A stretch of 64,000 nucleotides of DNA from positions 3,720,001-3,784,000 of the forward strand of contig NC_009659.1 in NCBI RefSeq assembly GCF_000013625.1. Direction: 5' to 3'. Below the pieces are notes generated by a model. It ran no database searches. It was not told the DNA's origin and was given only the letters and a program-made list of their open reading frames with translations. This document shows, in pieces, positions 8,848 to 18,342 of the stretch; within the stretch, counting starts at the first letter, position 1, and each line of letters begins with the position of its first letter. Source of the DNA: Janthinobacterium sp. Marseille (GTDB lineage: Bacteria > Pseudomonadota > Gammaproteobacteria > Burkholderiales > Burkholderiaceae_D). A program made the position numbers and the translations under genes.

Positions 8848-9588
8848 ATGTCTAGCAAGCTGATTGTTAACGGACTCCAGAAAAGCTACGGCGCGCGCCA
8901 AGTCGTACGCGATGTCGCACTGCAAGTTGAAAGCGGCGAAGTGATTGGATTGCTCGGCCCTAACGGTGCCGGTAAAACCACTTCCTTTTACATGATCGTG
9001 GGACTGGTGCCATCCGACGCCGGCCGCATCGAGCTGGATGGCGTTGATATCTCACGCTTGCCTATCCACAAGCGCGCGCAACTCGGCCTGTCTTACCTGC
9101 CGCAGGAAGCTTCGGTCTTCCGCAAGCTCAGCGTCGAAGACAATATCCGCGCCGTACTTGAATTACAACGCGTCAACGGCAAGGCACTGAATTCCGCGCA
9201 GCTGGAACAACGCCTGGACACTCTGCTGGCGGATCTGCAAATCGAAAAACTGCGTGAGAACCAGGCCATGTCCTTGTCCGGTGGCGAACGTCGCCGTGTG
9301 GAAATCGCCCGTGCACTGGCAACCAATCCGCGCTTCGTGCTGCTGGACGAACCGTTTGCAGGTGTCGACCCTATCGCCGTGATTGAAATCCAGCGCATTG
9401 TGCGTTTCCTCAAAGAACGTGGCATTGGCGTGCTGATCACCGATCACAATGTGCGCGAAACACTGGGCATCTGCGATCGCGCTTACATCATTAACCAGGG
9501 TGCGGTATTGGCCAGCGGACGACCAGACGACATCATCGCCAATGAATCGGTACGTCGCGTCTACTTAGGTGAACATTTCCGCATGTAA
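8848..9588 (+). CDS. lptB: LPS export ABC transporter ATP-binding protein LptB
   Basis: A 246-residue ABC ATPase. Walker [10 protein letters not shown] is at 37-45, the Q-loop YLPQEAS near 84, the signature LSGGE at 143-147, Walker B VLLDEP at about 164-169, and an H-loop histidine in ITDHNVRE near 202. LptB powers LPS extraction from the inner membrane together with LptF and LptG, which are encoded elsewhere. I chose the ATG at 8848 (MSSKLIV) because it lies just after the lptA stop; a start at 8821 would lie inside lptA. The rpoN gene follows after 18 bp. Confidence 0.98.
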   Translation: MSSKLIVNGLQKSYGARQVVRDVALQVESGEVIGLLGPNGAGKTTSFYMIVGLVPSDAGRIELDGVDISRLPIHKRAQLGLSYLPQEASVFRKLSVEDNIRAVLELQRVNGKALNSAQLEQRLDTLLADLQIEKLRENQAMSLSGGERRRVEIARALATNPRFVLLDEPFAGVDPIAVIEIQRIVRFLKERGIGVLITDHNVRETLGICDRAYIINQGAVLASGRPDDIIANESVRRVYLGEHFRM

Positions 9589-9606
9589 GCGGAAGAAAAA
9601 ACATCT

Positions 9607-11076
9607 ATGAAGCAATCCCTGCAACTACGAGTCTCGCAACACCTGGCACTTACGCCACAACTGCAGCAATCGATCCGCCTGTTGCAGTTATCGACTCTTG
9701 AATTGCATCAGGAACTGGAACAGATTCTTGCCGACAACCCGATGCTGGAACGTACCGATGATCCGCTGGATCATGCAGTGCGCCTGCTGGCTGATGGTGC
9801 GATCGGCGCCAGCGGCACGACGCCGGAAGGCGCCAGCGTCGAAGCAAACACACAAACCCCGGAAAGCGAAACTTCATTCGAGGCACCGGATCTGCCGGAA
9901 GCCTCGAATGGCGACAGCGAATGGAGTTTTGATGATGTGGCACGCACGTCCAAGGCGCCCGAAGACGATGATGCCCGACCGCAACTGGAAGCACATGAAA
10001 CCACCCTGCGCGAACATTTGCTCGAACAAATGCGCGTCACCGTACGCGAACATCGCGACCGCGCACTGCTCGAATTAATCATAGATGCATTGAATGACAA
10101 TGGTTACCTGGAAGAAGAGCTGGAAGAAATCCACGCCCGCCTGCCGGAAGAGCTTGAGATCGAGTTGGAAGAGTTGCAGATCTCTCTGAAAATGTTGCAG
10201 AGCTTCGATCCACCTGGCGTAGGTGCGCGCGACGCGGCCGAATGCCTGGCACTGCAAATCAAGCGCATGCCGAAAGTTGCGATGGTAACCCGCCGCATGG
10301 CACTTGCCATTGTGGAAAATCATCTGCCACTGTTCGCGCAACGCGATTTCAATAAATTACGCAAGGCACTGGATTGTGACGACGAAGACTTGCGCGAAGC
10401 ACAGGCCATCATCAAGCAATGCAATCCACACCCTGGCTCCATCTTCGCGACCGATGCTTCCGATTACGTGGTGCCCGACGTCATCGTCAAACGCACCCGT
10501 AACGGCTGGCAAGTGATGCTCAACCATGACGTCATGCCGCGCCTGCGCGTTAATAGCATGTATGCCAACATTTTGAAGCAAAGCAAGGGCGAAGGATCGC
10601 TTGGTTCCCAATTGCAAGAAGCGAAATGGCTGATCAAGAATATGCGCCAGCGCTTCGACACCATCCTGCGTGTCGCCCAGGCAATTGTCGAGCGCCAGAG
10701 GAACTTCTTTTCGCATGGTGCGGTCGCAATGAGACCGCTTGTTTTACGTGAAATAGCTGATACACTGGGTCTACACGAGAGTACTATTTCACGTGTAACC
10801 ACCCAGAAGTACATGCTCACCCCCCACGGGATGTTCGAATTGAAATACTTTTTCGGCAGCCATGTCGCGACAGAAGCCGGTGGTGAAGCATCATCGACGG
10901 CGATACGGGCACTGATCAAACAATTGATAGGAGCTGAAGACCCGAAAATTCCATTCTCTGATAGCAAGATTGCCGACATGCTGGCAGAACAAGGCATGGT
11001 GGTAGCACGACGGACAGTAGCGAAATACCGCGAAGCCCTGAAGATCCCACCGGTCAATCTGCGCAAGTCGTTGTAG
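9607..11076 (+). CDS. rpoN: RNA polymerase sigma-54 factor
   Basis: A 489-residue sigma-54. Region I is the Gln/Leu-rich start ([17 protein letters not shown]), which contacts enhancer-binding activators. Region II is acidic and variable (about 55-135). Region III carries the core-binding and DNA-binding parts, with a helix-turn-helix near [14 protein letters not shown]. The RpoN box [10 protein letters not shown] sits at about 467-476 near the C-terminus. It is complete. Its place after lptB and before hpf is the common proteobacterial arrangement. Sigma-54 typically controls pilin, nitrogen and motility genes. No clear GG-N10-GC type promoter was found by eye in front of the pilus genes here. 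Confidence 0.98.
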   Translation: MKQSLQLRVSQHLALTPQLQQSIRLLQLSTLELHQELEQILADNPMLERTDDPLDHAVRLLADGAIGASGTTPEGASVEANTQTPESETSFEAPDLPEASNGDSEWSFDDVARTSKAPEDDDARPQLEAHETTLREHLLEQMRVTVREHRDRALLELIIDALNDNGYLEEELEEIHARLPEELEIELEELQISLKMLQSFDPPGVGARDAAECLALQIKRMPKVAMVTRRMALAIVENHLPLFAQRDFNKLRKALDCDDEDLREAQAIIKQCNPHPGSIFATDASDYVVPDVIVKRTRNGWQVMLNHDVMPRLRVNSMYANILKQSKGEGSLGSQLQEAKWLIKNMRQRFDTILRVAQAIVERQRNFFSHGAVAMRPLVLREIADTLGLHESTISRVTTQKYMLTPHGMFELKYFFGSHVATEAGGEASSTAIRALIKQLIGAEDPKIPFSDSKIADMLAEQGMVVARRTVAKYREALKIPPVNLRKSL

Positions 11077-11179
11077 ATATCGTCCTTTGTAGTTTTTGTT
11101 GTAGTTATACGTTGCTGTGTTCGGCGTAGTCACTTAACAAGACGCGCATAACCTCCAGTGACTTTCATAGGAGCACTGT

Positions 11180-11533
11180 ATGAATCTCACAATCAGTGGA
11201 CATCACCTCGAATTGACCCCCGCCATCCGCGAATATGTACAAGGTAAATTGGAGCGCATCAAACGACATTTTGATCACGTTATCGATATTGCAGTCATCC
11301 TGACTGTAGACAATCTTCCCGAGAAAGAAAAACGCCAAAGGGCAGAAATTAACTTGCGAGTGAGAGGCAAGGATCTGCACGCGGAAAGTATCGCAGATAA
11401 TTTATACGCTGCCATTGATACACTGATCGACAAGCTCGATCGACAAGTGATCAAATACAAAACCAAACAGCAAGACCATCAACACGATGCGATCAAACGA
11501 TTGCCGGATGCGTCCGATGCTGTAACGCCTTAA
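11180..11533 (+). CDS. hpf: Ribosome hibernation promoting factor (HPF/YfiA family)
   Basis: A 117-residue short-type HPF. It begins [20 protein letters not shown], the typical family opening, followed by the beta-alpha-beta-beta-beta-alpha fold pattern ([31 protein letters not shown]). These proteins bind the decoding centre of idle 70S ribosomes and promote dimers in stationary phase. The AGGAG-like site at about 11170 gives a clear start. It lies 103 bp after rpoN and is followed by a good terminator. Confidence 0.95.
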   Translation: MNLTISGHHLELTPAIREYVQGKLERIKRHFDHVIDIAVILTVDNLPEKEKRQRAEINLRVRGKDLHAESIADNLYAAIDTLIDKLDRQVIKYKTKQQDHQHDAIKRLPDASDAVTP

Positions 11534-11571
11534 GCTAAAGGCAAGGCCGAACAAATCGGCCGGATGAAATG

Positions 11572-11597
11572 AAGGGCGCAGATTGCGCCCTTTTTTA
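11572..11597 (+). terminator. Rho-independent terminator after hpf
   Basis: A nine-base stem AAGGGCGCA / TGCGCCCTT with a three-base loop (GAT) runs into a T tract, 38 bp after the hpf stop. It closes the kdsD-to-hpf operon. Confidence 0.88.
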
Positions 11598-11627
11598 ATT
11601 TCTTTAAGTATGTGCAGATCAAAATTA

Positions 11628-12290
11628 CTATTTCTTGCTTTGGTTCGCGGCATCTTCCAGCAAAATTTCTATCTTTAATTGGCTCTTCACACGAGTGCCG
11701 TTAATTTCTCCCGGGTTAAACTTCAGTTTCGAAAATTCATCGACTACGATTTTCTGTGCGTCGTCAGGCAATAATGAATCCTCGACAATCACCTTATCCA
11801 CATCACCGTACTCGCTAATCAAAATCTGCAAGGTCGCAGCTTGCGGCGGAACGCCAGGCACAATCAACATCAAATCGGCAGGCACATCACGGGACACCAA
11901 GGGTTTTTGCGTCAACTCCTTAACTGAAAAGTAATGCGGCCGGACAGCACGTAAAAAAGGCAAATCCACTTTGGGCGATTCAGGTTGGGGCGGCCCCGGC
12001 AGGAGTGTTGGCGCAACTAAAGGCATAGGAGCGCGCACAGCCTGCTCATCAACATCCATGCTGGCCATATAGGAAATATTTTTTGGCGCAAGATCGACAA
12101 CCATCAGGCGCGCAGACAAATCCGCGTTAGTCGACCTCGATGGCTCAGATCCGACTTGCTCTCCGAAAAAGAACAGCAGGGCCAAACCACAGTGCGCCGA
12201 CAAAGACAGTCCAAGTGCCAGCGACTTGTAAAACAAATACCTTAGCTGCAGCTCTCCTGGTGGCTTGGCATGTGAACCCGATCCATGCAT
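11628..12290 (-). CDS. TonB C-terminal-like protein at the end of the minor pilin operon
   Basis: A 220-residue protein with one N-terminal membrane helix (about residues 22-46, SLALGLSLSAHCGLALLFFF). A Pro-containing linker (about 85-130) follows. The C-terminal domain (about 150-215) has the TonB/TolA-C pattern: ISEYGDVDKVIVEDS, then a helix and FSKLKFNPGEINGTRVKSQ, matching the G-x-V and F-x-P-x-x-x-G-x-x-V signature. The linker is too short and too poor in Pro-Lys repeats for a normal energy-coupling TonB. It starts 8 bp after the pilY1 stop with a GAGG ribosome-binding site, so it is probably translated from the pilus transcript. A role in pilus or adhesin function is inferred from position only. 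Confidence 0.7.
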   Translation of the reverse strand: MHGSGSHAKPPGELQLRYLFYKSLALGLSLSAHCGLALLFFFGEQVGSEPSRSTNADLSARLMVVDLAPKNISYMASMDVDEQAVRAPMPLVAPTLLPGPPQPESPKVDLPFLRAVRPHYFSVKELTQKPLVSRDVPADLMLIVPGVPPQAATLQILISEYGDVDKVIVEDSLLPDDAQKIVVDEFSKLKFNPGEINGTRVKSQLKIEILLEDAANQSKK

Positions 12291-12298
12291 TGCATCCT

Positions 12299-15200
12299 CT
12301 AATCGGTAATCAGCTCACGCCAGGAAACACGGCGCGCACCATTCACACCACCAGGATTGGACGATGGATCATCGAAAGGACTCAGATCGCCCGTCGTCCG
12401 GGTCACCAATGTAATGGTTTTACCCGTAGTCAGCTTTAATGTTTTAAGACCCGCAACCAAACCTGCAGATCTGCTTCCTGCCACATTACCGGTCGCGCCT
12501 TCAACATACTGTCCCGTCCTGAAATCGAGGGAATAAATCCACGCATATCCTCCAGGTGTACATGCATTGTTTTCAGGCACGTTGCCGGCAACCGTTAACA
12601 ATCCCAACTGCTGCTGCATATCGACATTGACACGCTCCCCGGGTGAGCGATTACCAGGATTAAGGTCCAGATACCAGCCTGATTTATCAGCCCAGTTAAC
12701 CGGGTTGGTCGATGTTGTTCGGGTCGAACCGTCCTGGCTGGTGCTCAATGTTTGCTGCACCAATACACCTGCCGTACGCACCTTGCCCAAACCTGTTTCG
12801 CCTAGGTCATCCTTCAATGCATAAATCGACTGGACACTTGTATCGACCAGATCAGAGACCCCCAGATAACGCCCAGTAGCGATATTAACTACTGCATAAC
12901 TACTCCCAGCCACAGTCACTTCTGTCAGCTCAGGTTTAATCGTGATGGATTGTGTACCGATCGGCGCGACATTACCCAACTCGGCCAACAAAGTGACCTG
13001 GTTTCCCGTCGGCTGGATGCGATCATCCGGGTCGAAACGCCATACATTACCCAGCAAATCGCCGCCATAAAATCGCTTCGCAGTGTTATCGCTGGTACTG
13101 TCAATCCATGCATTTATCTTGGCCAATCCGCTCGGAGTACTTGTGTCACCAGCAGTGGTGTCAAATTTTGCAAGCAGCGCGCCACTGTTGGCATTCAAAA
13201 CGTACAAATGACCTCTGCCATCCCCGTTCGCATGGTTGTTATAACCGGAAGTAAATACCACGACCCAGGTGCCATCCAGTCGCTTGGTAATGATCGGATT
13301 ACCGTAGCTATAACCAAGATCCGCATCTTCATTAGCAGTAAAATTCCATAGGGCTTTTGGATTTACAGGATCTGTAATATCAAGGGCATAGTATCCCTTG
13401 CCACCTGCATTCAGTCCTCCGACAAGTATTGTTTTCCATTCGTCCGACGAGCATGCCGCAGTTGGTGCGGCGGGACAAATATCTCCAACAGTGGGGGCTC
13501 CATCAACATAGTATTGATGATTTGCCGCGTAGCTCTTGTCTGCCAATTTATACAGGTTCGGTAACACCATCGGCGGAATATATGCCCATCTTTCCGTACC
13601 CGAACTTGTCTGGCCTATCGTCGCATCAAATGCATGCAGCATACCGTCATTCGCAGCAACATAAACCGTGGCTGCCCGGTCCCTCTGGGCAGTTTTGTAA
13701 GCATCGTAATTATCGTCAACATACACAAACGGAGGTGCTTTAACATACACCGGCTGCGAACCTATCATATCGCCCAATACATGTTCGCGATCCCGATAAA
13801 GAGGATTGGTGTTGCCAGCCTGATCTTCATAGCCGTTTTGACCGCGAATAAAGTTCACAAGAAACTGACCAGGAAGCATGTCCTTCTGGGACTGGCTCAG
13901 ATTTGGCCCTAATATCGTATCGTTGCATTGTGAAAGCTTGACGGTCGGTGCGCACACATTGTTGAAATAGGCTTTTTCTTCAGGAGTCAGGCTAGTCCAT
14001 AAAAACGTTTTCAGTTTATTTGTAGTCGATCCGCTAAACGTATAGATAGTGCGCGTATCACTGGTCTGGCTGACTTTCAGATCCAGTTTTTCTTGCGCCG
14101 ACCAACTCGCATCCTCGGCAACGACACCAGTATTAGGATCTATCGTTTTAGCTTTCAAGTCGCCATCCCAGAACGATGTCCTGTACATAGCCAGGAACAA
14201 GAAGTTATCTCCCTGCACCGGTTCCAGATTACTCGTCGCCGCCGCCGTACCCGAACCATCCCGTACCTTCGCGCTCGACAACGCTTTGGTAATACCCCTC
14301 ACCAAAGAATCTGGAGTTTGCGCACTGAAATAGGCCCCACGTCCATTGACCGCGGCGTGCCACAAATCATCAATCCGTGCCGGACCTTCGTTCGACATCG
14401 GGTCTGGCCAGTTTTTAGGCCCGGTCTTAATATCCGCATAGTCTCCGGATGTCCTGCTTAAATAATCCTCTGTATAAGTCAACGTACCATTTACACCCAG
14501 GCCGAGTGTGAACGTAGTCATATGCTGTGAGCCTTTGTTATCTGCCCCCGATCCAAGGACATTGTTTTCACATACATCAGTCCCTGTCCCGAGCGCTCCA
14601 GTGCAATTACCCAAAGCAGAAGTGCGCAAATCCGTGTTGTAGTAATAAGCTGCGACGTCGGCAAGTGAATCAGAAGTGCCACCGGAGGTAACCGGCGTAA
14701 CTGCACTACTGAAAGCAGAGGGAGTAATAGTCAAATTGCCAGAACCTTTTGTCACTACCGGTGTAAACGTAATCGGACCAAGAACTGCTGGCGCTTTAAT
14801 CGTAACCACGTTGTTGGACACGGTAGCGGTGTATCCATTTCTACTGATAACCCCGGCAATTCTGGAAGCAACAGTGTTCGCACTGTTATTGGAGCGGGTG
14901 CTACCTGAGGTGATGACCTGCCCGTTTACTGTAATCTGAGTTACCGTAGTATTCGACGCATTGGAAGGTGCGGTGACAGTAAGCGTCGCGGTAGTGTAGG
15001 TAACATTCGTCGTAACTGCGCCGTCGTACATCGGCCTTTGCTCTGTCGCATCTTGATTTCCTACGCCATTACCATCAAGACCTTTTGCAGTATAGCTTCC
15101 GGTTTCCTCATTGGCATTCCAGTAACCATCCGTCGATAAAATCGTGAAATTCTGTTGGCAAGAGTACTGAACCGGATCGTCAGTCCCTGTCAGCAATTGA

Positions 15201-16051
15201 CCTGCATACAAACGTCCCGCCTTGGATAATGCGGCACGTAATGGAGTCCAATGTGTAGGGTTGCCCTTGTAAAGCTTTGTGTAAAAATTGGCTTTTTGTG
15301 TCACGGTGAAATCTGCGATTTTCAAAAAATCGTCACTGTCTGAATTGGTACCGGTATAACCAATAGTCGAATAACCTACCCGATAATTATCACCAATATC
15401 CCTGAAAGCCAGACCTGCTGAAGTTTTCATTGTCAGCATACGAGTCCGGTAGTAACTATACCAATTGGCAAAGTTGGTTTTCAACGCAGCATCCGATGCC
15501 GTGGTAATCGTCACCTTTGTAAACTTGGTACTTCCAGGATTATTTCCGACTGTGCTATTACACTCCTTATAAAAATCGGTGGATGTAATAACGTCCCCAC
15601 TCGCGTTATAAGTAAACCCCAAATCCGGGTTAGTCGTCAAACTCCCGGTGTAAACATAATAGGCACTGTTATTTAAACTGACTGATCCATCTGAAGTCTT
15701 AAAGCCATTGCTCCAGGCCGAAGTAAAACTCGCATTGGAAAAACTTGTACCGTCCGCCTTGATGGGTGGGTTGTAGACAATCGCCGGGTTGTAATACATG
15801 CCGTTGCAGTGGCTGCTTTTTGCTCCATATTTCGTGCTGCTGAAATTGGCGGTATCAGGTGAATACTCGGAATCCATACTGCCCGAATCATCCAGAATAA
15901 ACATGACATTCGGCTTGACCACATCTACCGATGAAGACGAGAGCGGAGCATTCGCAATATCCGTTGCGGCCGCATGCACAAACTGTCCAACTGAAGTCGA
16001 GACGAGCAAAGTAAACGCGGTTAAAACACTAAAGGAACGGTATTGCATCAT
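12299..16051 (-). CDS. pilY1: Type IV pilus tip-associated protein PilY1
   Basis: A 1250-residue secreted protein. A signal peptide (about 1-28) is followed by a von Willebrand A-like domain with the metal-binding DxSxS as DDSGSMD at 54-60. The VWA-like region is interrupted at about 345-458 by a Thr/Val-rich beta domain, after which the family sequence resumes (SDSLADVAAYYYNTDLR). The C-terminal half is the PilC-type beta-propeller (ATVYVAANDGMLHAFDA, GKGYYALDITDPVNPKALW, FYGGDLLGNVWRFD). The loop that binds calcium in PilY1 runs D984-S-T-S-D988-N-T-A-K992, with Thr and Lys at two usual ligand positions. PilY1 sits at the pilus tip, primes assembly with the minor pilins and mediates adhesion or surface sensing. 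It follows pilX by 61 bp. Confidence 0.95.
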   Translation of the reverse strand: MMQYRSFSVLTAFTLLVSTSVGQFVHAAATDIANAPLSSSSVDVVKPNVMFILDDSGSMDSEYSPDTANFSSTKYGAKSSHCNGMYYNPAIVYNPPIKADGTSFSNASFTSAWSNGFKTSDGSVSLNNSAYYVYTGSLTTNPDLGFTYNASGDVITSTDFYKECNSTVGNNPGSTKFTKVTITTASDAALKTNFANWYSYYRTRMLTMKTSAGLAFRDIGDNYRVGYSTIGYTGTNSDSDDFLKIADFTVTQKANFYTKLYKGNPTHWTPLRAALSKAGRLYAGQLLTGTDDPVQYSCQQNFTILSTDGYWNANEETGSYTAKGLDGNGVGNQDATEQRPMYDGAVTTNVTYTTATLTVTAPSNASNTTVTQITVNGQVITSGSTRSNNSANTVASRIAGVISRNGYTATVSNNVVTIKAPAVLGPITFTPVVTKGSGNLTITPSAFSSAVTPVTSGGTSDSLADVAAYYYNTDLRTSALGNCTGALGTGTDVCENNVLGSGADNKGSQHMTTFTLGLGVNGTLTYTEDYLSRTSGDYADIKTGPKNWPDPMSNEGPARIDDLWHAAVNGRGAYFSAQTPDSLVRGITKALSSAKVRDGSGTAAATSNLEPVQGDNFLFLAMYRTSFWDGDLKAKTIDPNTGVVAEDASWSAQEKLDLKVSQTSDTRTIYTFSGSTTNKLKTFLWTSLTPEEKAYFNNVCAPTVKLSQCNDTILGPNLSQSQKDMLPGQFLVNFIRGQNGYEDQAGNTNPLYRDREHVLGDMIGSQPVYVKAPPFVYVDDNYDAYKTAQRDRAATVYVAANDGMLHAFDATIGQTSSGTERWAYIPPMVLPNLYKLADKSYAANHQYYVDGAPTVGDICPAAPTAACSSDEWKTILVGGLNAGGKGYYALDITDPVNPKALWNFTANEDADLGYSYGNPIITKRLDGTWVVVFTSGYNNHANGDGRGHLYVLNANSGALLAKFDTTAGDTSTPSGLAKINAWIDSTSDNTAKRFYGGDLLGNVWRFDPDDRIQPTGNQVTLLAELGNVAPIGTQSITIKPELTEVTVAGSSYAVVNIATGRYLGVSDLVDTSVQSIYALKDDLGETGLGKVRTAGVLVQQTLSTSQDGSTRTTSTNPVNWADKSGWYLDLNPGNRSPGERVNVDMQQQLGLLTVAGNVPENNACTPGGYAWIYSLDFRTGQYVEGATGNVAGSRSAGLVAGLKTLKLTTGKTITLVTRTTGDLSPFDDPSSNPGGVNGARRVSWRELITD

Positions 16052-16112
16052 GATCTCCGGCTATAGACTGGCAAGCTAGTCACGTCATTTCCCTGTTTGC
16101 ACAAAGAACATC

Positions 16113-16787
16113 TTAAAAATGAATCATTGCTTCCACAAAGCTCACTGTATTTCGTGGTCCCTTTACTCGCGACACTATGCGATAGTAAGGACCAGGCAAA
16201 GGTTCGAAGCGCTTATCGTCGCCATACTTGATCTCGCCTCTTTTAGGACTGGTTGATGTACTGGATTGATAAGTAACGCATGAGTTATCAATACTATTCG
16301 GATCAGATTCGATCTTGCATAGACGATGAATGATGTAAGCGACAGAGTTGTCACCAACCGTTATTGCCGGAGCAGGTTTTATGCAAACCGAAAACAATAA
16401 GCCACTGCAATTATTGTCATCCCAGTCCACCGCCGGCAGCGTTGCACTACTGTGACGGTTGGTTGGATCCAGGGTAGATTGACTGGTCGCGTAATATCCT
16501 GCCGCTGCATTGTTCGTATACAAATCGATAGAACCATTAAGCGGTGTCAGCCAATTGATCGCTGCTTCCGTACCACCATCCGCAGCCAATGTTGCGCCCT
16601 GCTTGAAGGCCATATTGCCAGCGACCAGATTGCCGGTATCAACCGAACGCACCAAAGCTATACCAGCAAGCGTCATCGCCACCAAAACTATCAGCGCAAT
16701 GAGAAGGACCACACCTTTTTGACGATGAATTCTCGAGGGTGGAAAAACATTACTAACACCACGTACGGAATAGAGGCCCTGTTTCAT
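16113..16787 (-). CDS. pilX: Minor pilin-type assembly protein PilX
   Basis: A 224-residue PilX. The N-terminus has a basic stretch with HRQKG followed by the hydrophobic helix VVLLIALIVLVAMTLAGIAL. The usual +5 glutamate of pilins is absent, as is common in the PilX/GspK-like group. A PilX-N pattern follows (NLVAGNMAFKQGATLAADGG). PilX forms part of the initiation complex that carries PilY1 to the pilus tip. I start at 16787 (MKQGLYS), which overlaps the pilW stop by four bases (ATGA); the frame continues four codons upstream. A Cys pair in the middle region could form a disulfide. Confidence 0.9.
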   Translation of the reverse strand: MKQGLYSVRGVSNVFPPSRIHRQKGVVLLIALIVLVAMTLAGIALVRSVDTGNLVAGNMAFKQGATLAADGGTEAAINWLTPLNGSIDLYTNNAAAGYYATSQSTLDPTNRHSSATLPAVDWDDNNCSGLLFSVCIKPAPAITVGDNSVAYIIHRLCKIESDPNSIDNSCVTYQSSTSTSPKRGEIKYGDDKRFEPLPGPYYRIVSRVKGPRNTVSFVEAMIHF

Positions 16788-17884
16788 GTCCGTCCCCACA
16801 GTAAATTCCGCAATGGAATGACATTTTCAAATGTCTTGTAGCGATAACATTGCCAATCCGCGTTTGCACTCCCATCCGGATTTTTGCTGACATCAATATC
16901 ACCGCCGACCCACGTCGGTGAATTGACGGTGATGTCGCAAGCACCACCTGCGTTTTTTTTCTCCATCAAGGAACTACGTGCAACCACAACCATACGTACT
17001 GCAACCATACGCGCAATATCACCGGCATCTCCGACGATGCCATTGTCATCCGCATCAATCATGGTGGCACTCCAGCCGTCATTGCTGACTATCGGGGATG
17101 TTTGAATTCCTGCCCGTTTATCAAAACCATATTGAGCTTTCATAGTGACGATATCGGCGGTAATGGAACGCGCACTATTAGTATTGCTTGCGCTATTAAA
17201 TTCCGACAGCATCAAATTTCCGTTTTGCAGAGAATAAGTATGATCAATCAAAGTGCCGAGATTCAGTACCAATGCGCCGACGTTATACCCCCCTGCAGGA
17301 TAGACAGCACCTCCAACTGCGTTCCAGGGGCTACTACTTTGATGAGCAATCTGTACGTTGCCATTCGGCACTTCCGTTACCTGTATCAAGGTACAGGTCT
17401 TGAGCGGCTCATATGCGACCAGCAAGTCGCCCACCTCCATACCTAAGGTTGTGTTGAGGAAGAAACTGGTCGCAGTAATCGGATGCTCCACAGTCACCCT
17501 ATTCGGAAGGCTCCAATTACTTTTAGAACTGGCGAGCACCCTAATACTATCTGGCGCACCATTCGCGCCACTAGTGATCACAACCGGCGCCAACGACAAA
17601 TTGGCGATCTCAGCATCATCAAAGTAGCGCCTGACAGTACAACCTAATGCGCCCTGCACGCTAAACCCATAGCCGGCCCTGCGTATGTCACGCTCAACTG
17701 CGTATAGCGCCGAGATGCTATTGGTCTGGGCGTCAGAACCAGTCGTCGTTGTCCGTTTCTGCCCCTCGAAAACGACCGACACCTGCATGATGATCAATAC
17801 GCCCAACATACCGATCGCAATCCCGATCATGATTTCCACCAGGCTGAATCCCAGATTGCGACGCCTCAACATTGAGTAATACAT
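16784..17884 (-). CDS. pilW: Minor pilin PilW
   Basis: A 366-residue PilW-family minor pilin. The class III prepilin leader ends RRRNLG before FSLVEIMIGIAIGM, so PilD would cut after the glycine and leave a +1 Phe and +5 Glu. The long C-terminal region is mostly beta, with several cysteines. I chose the ATG at 17884 because a strong GGGAGA site lies seven bases upstream; the frame extends to 17929 without such a site. PilW, PilV, FimT and PilE-like pilins form the tip primer that starts pilus assembly with PilX and PilY1. Confidence 0.92.
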   Translation of the reverse strand: MYYSMLRRRNLGFSLVEIMIGIAIGMLGVLIIMQVSVVFEGQKRTTTTGSDAQTNSISALYAVERDIRRAGYGFSVQGALGCTVRRYFDDAEIANLSLAPVVITSGANGAPDSIRVLASSKSNWSLPNRVTVEHPITATSFFLNTTLGMEVGDLLVAYEPLKTCTLIQVTEVPNGNVQIAHQSSSPWNAVGGAVYPAGGYNVGALVLNLGTLIDHTYSLQNGNLMLSEFNSASNTNSARSITADIVTMKAQYGFDKRAGIQTSPIVSNDGWSATMIDADDNGIVGDAGDIARMVAVRMVVVARSSLMEKKNAGGACDITVNSPTWVGGDIDVSKNPDGSANADWQCYRYKTFENVIPLRNLLWGRT

Positions 17885-17900
17885 GTCAAACTCTCCCGGG

Positions 17901-18341
17901 CTATTCGTGAATACGCGTCGCCGCGACAAAGTTATGCCGTCCTGATTCGCTCGGTGCCTGCCAAAACACCGTCACCGTCACCAAAGTTCCGTCAATCACA
18001 ATCGTCGGCAGGTTTTGGCCCGAACCGGGCGTACCTTCGACCGCATCGACAACGCCGGGCAAAGTCTGTACCACTCTGGCTTTCCATGCGAGGTAAGGTG
18101 CACCGGACGTTGTTCCGTAATTAGCAACAAGGCTTGCATTTGTTTTGTCACCAGCCCACATTTCACCGATGACCTGATTCACCAATAAACTAGCTTCCGT
18201 CCTGTACTTCGCGCTTGCCGTATCGTTGACTGATGCGCCCAGCAGTGCGACCAGGGAAAGGATGCCCAAGGAAAAAATCAGAATGGCGATCAAACTCTCC
18301 AGCATGAGTGAACCGCGCTGCTTATGTAGGGATTTTTTCAT
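17901..18341 (-). CDS. pilV: Minor pilin PilV
   Basis: A 146-residue minor pilin. Prepilin leader MKKSLHKQRG is followed by SLMLESLIAILIFSLGILSL, giving Glu at +5 after cleavage. The rest is a small globular head with KARVVQTLPGVVDA and a final beta strand (TVTVFWQAPSE). The ATG at 18341 is chosen because it gives a normal leader length; the frame is open 16 codons upstream but that part overlaps fimT. It sits one base after the fimT stop and 16 bp before pilW. Confidence 0.9.
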   Translation of the reverse strand: MKKSLHKQRGSLMLESLIAILIFSLGILSLVALLGASVNDTASAKYRTEASLLVNQVIGEMWAGDKTNASLVANYGTTSGAPYLAWKARVVQTLPGVVDAVEGTPGSGQNLPTIVIDGTLVTVTVFWQAPSESGRHNFVAATRIHE

Positions 18342-18342
18342 C

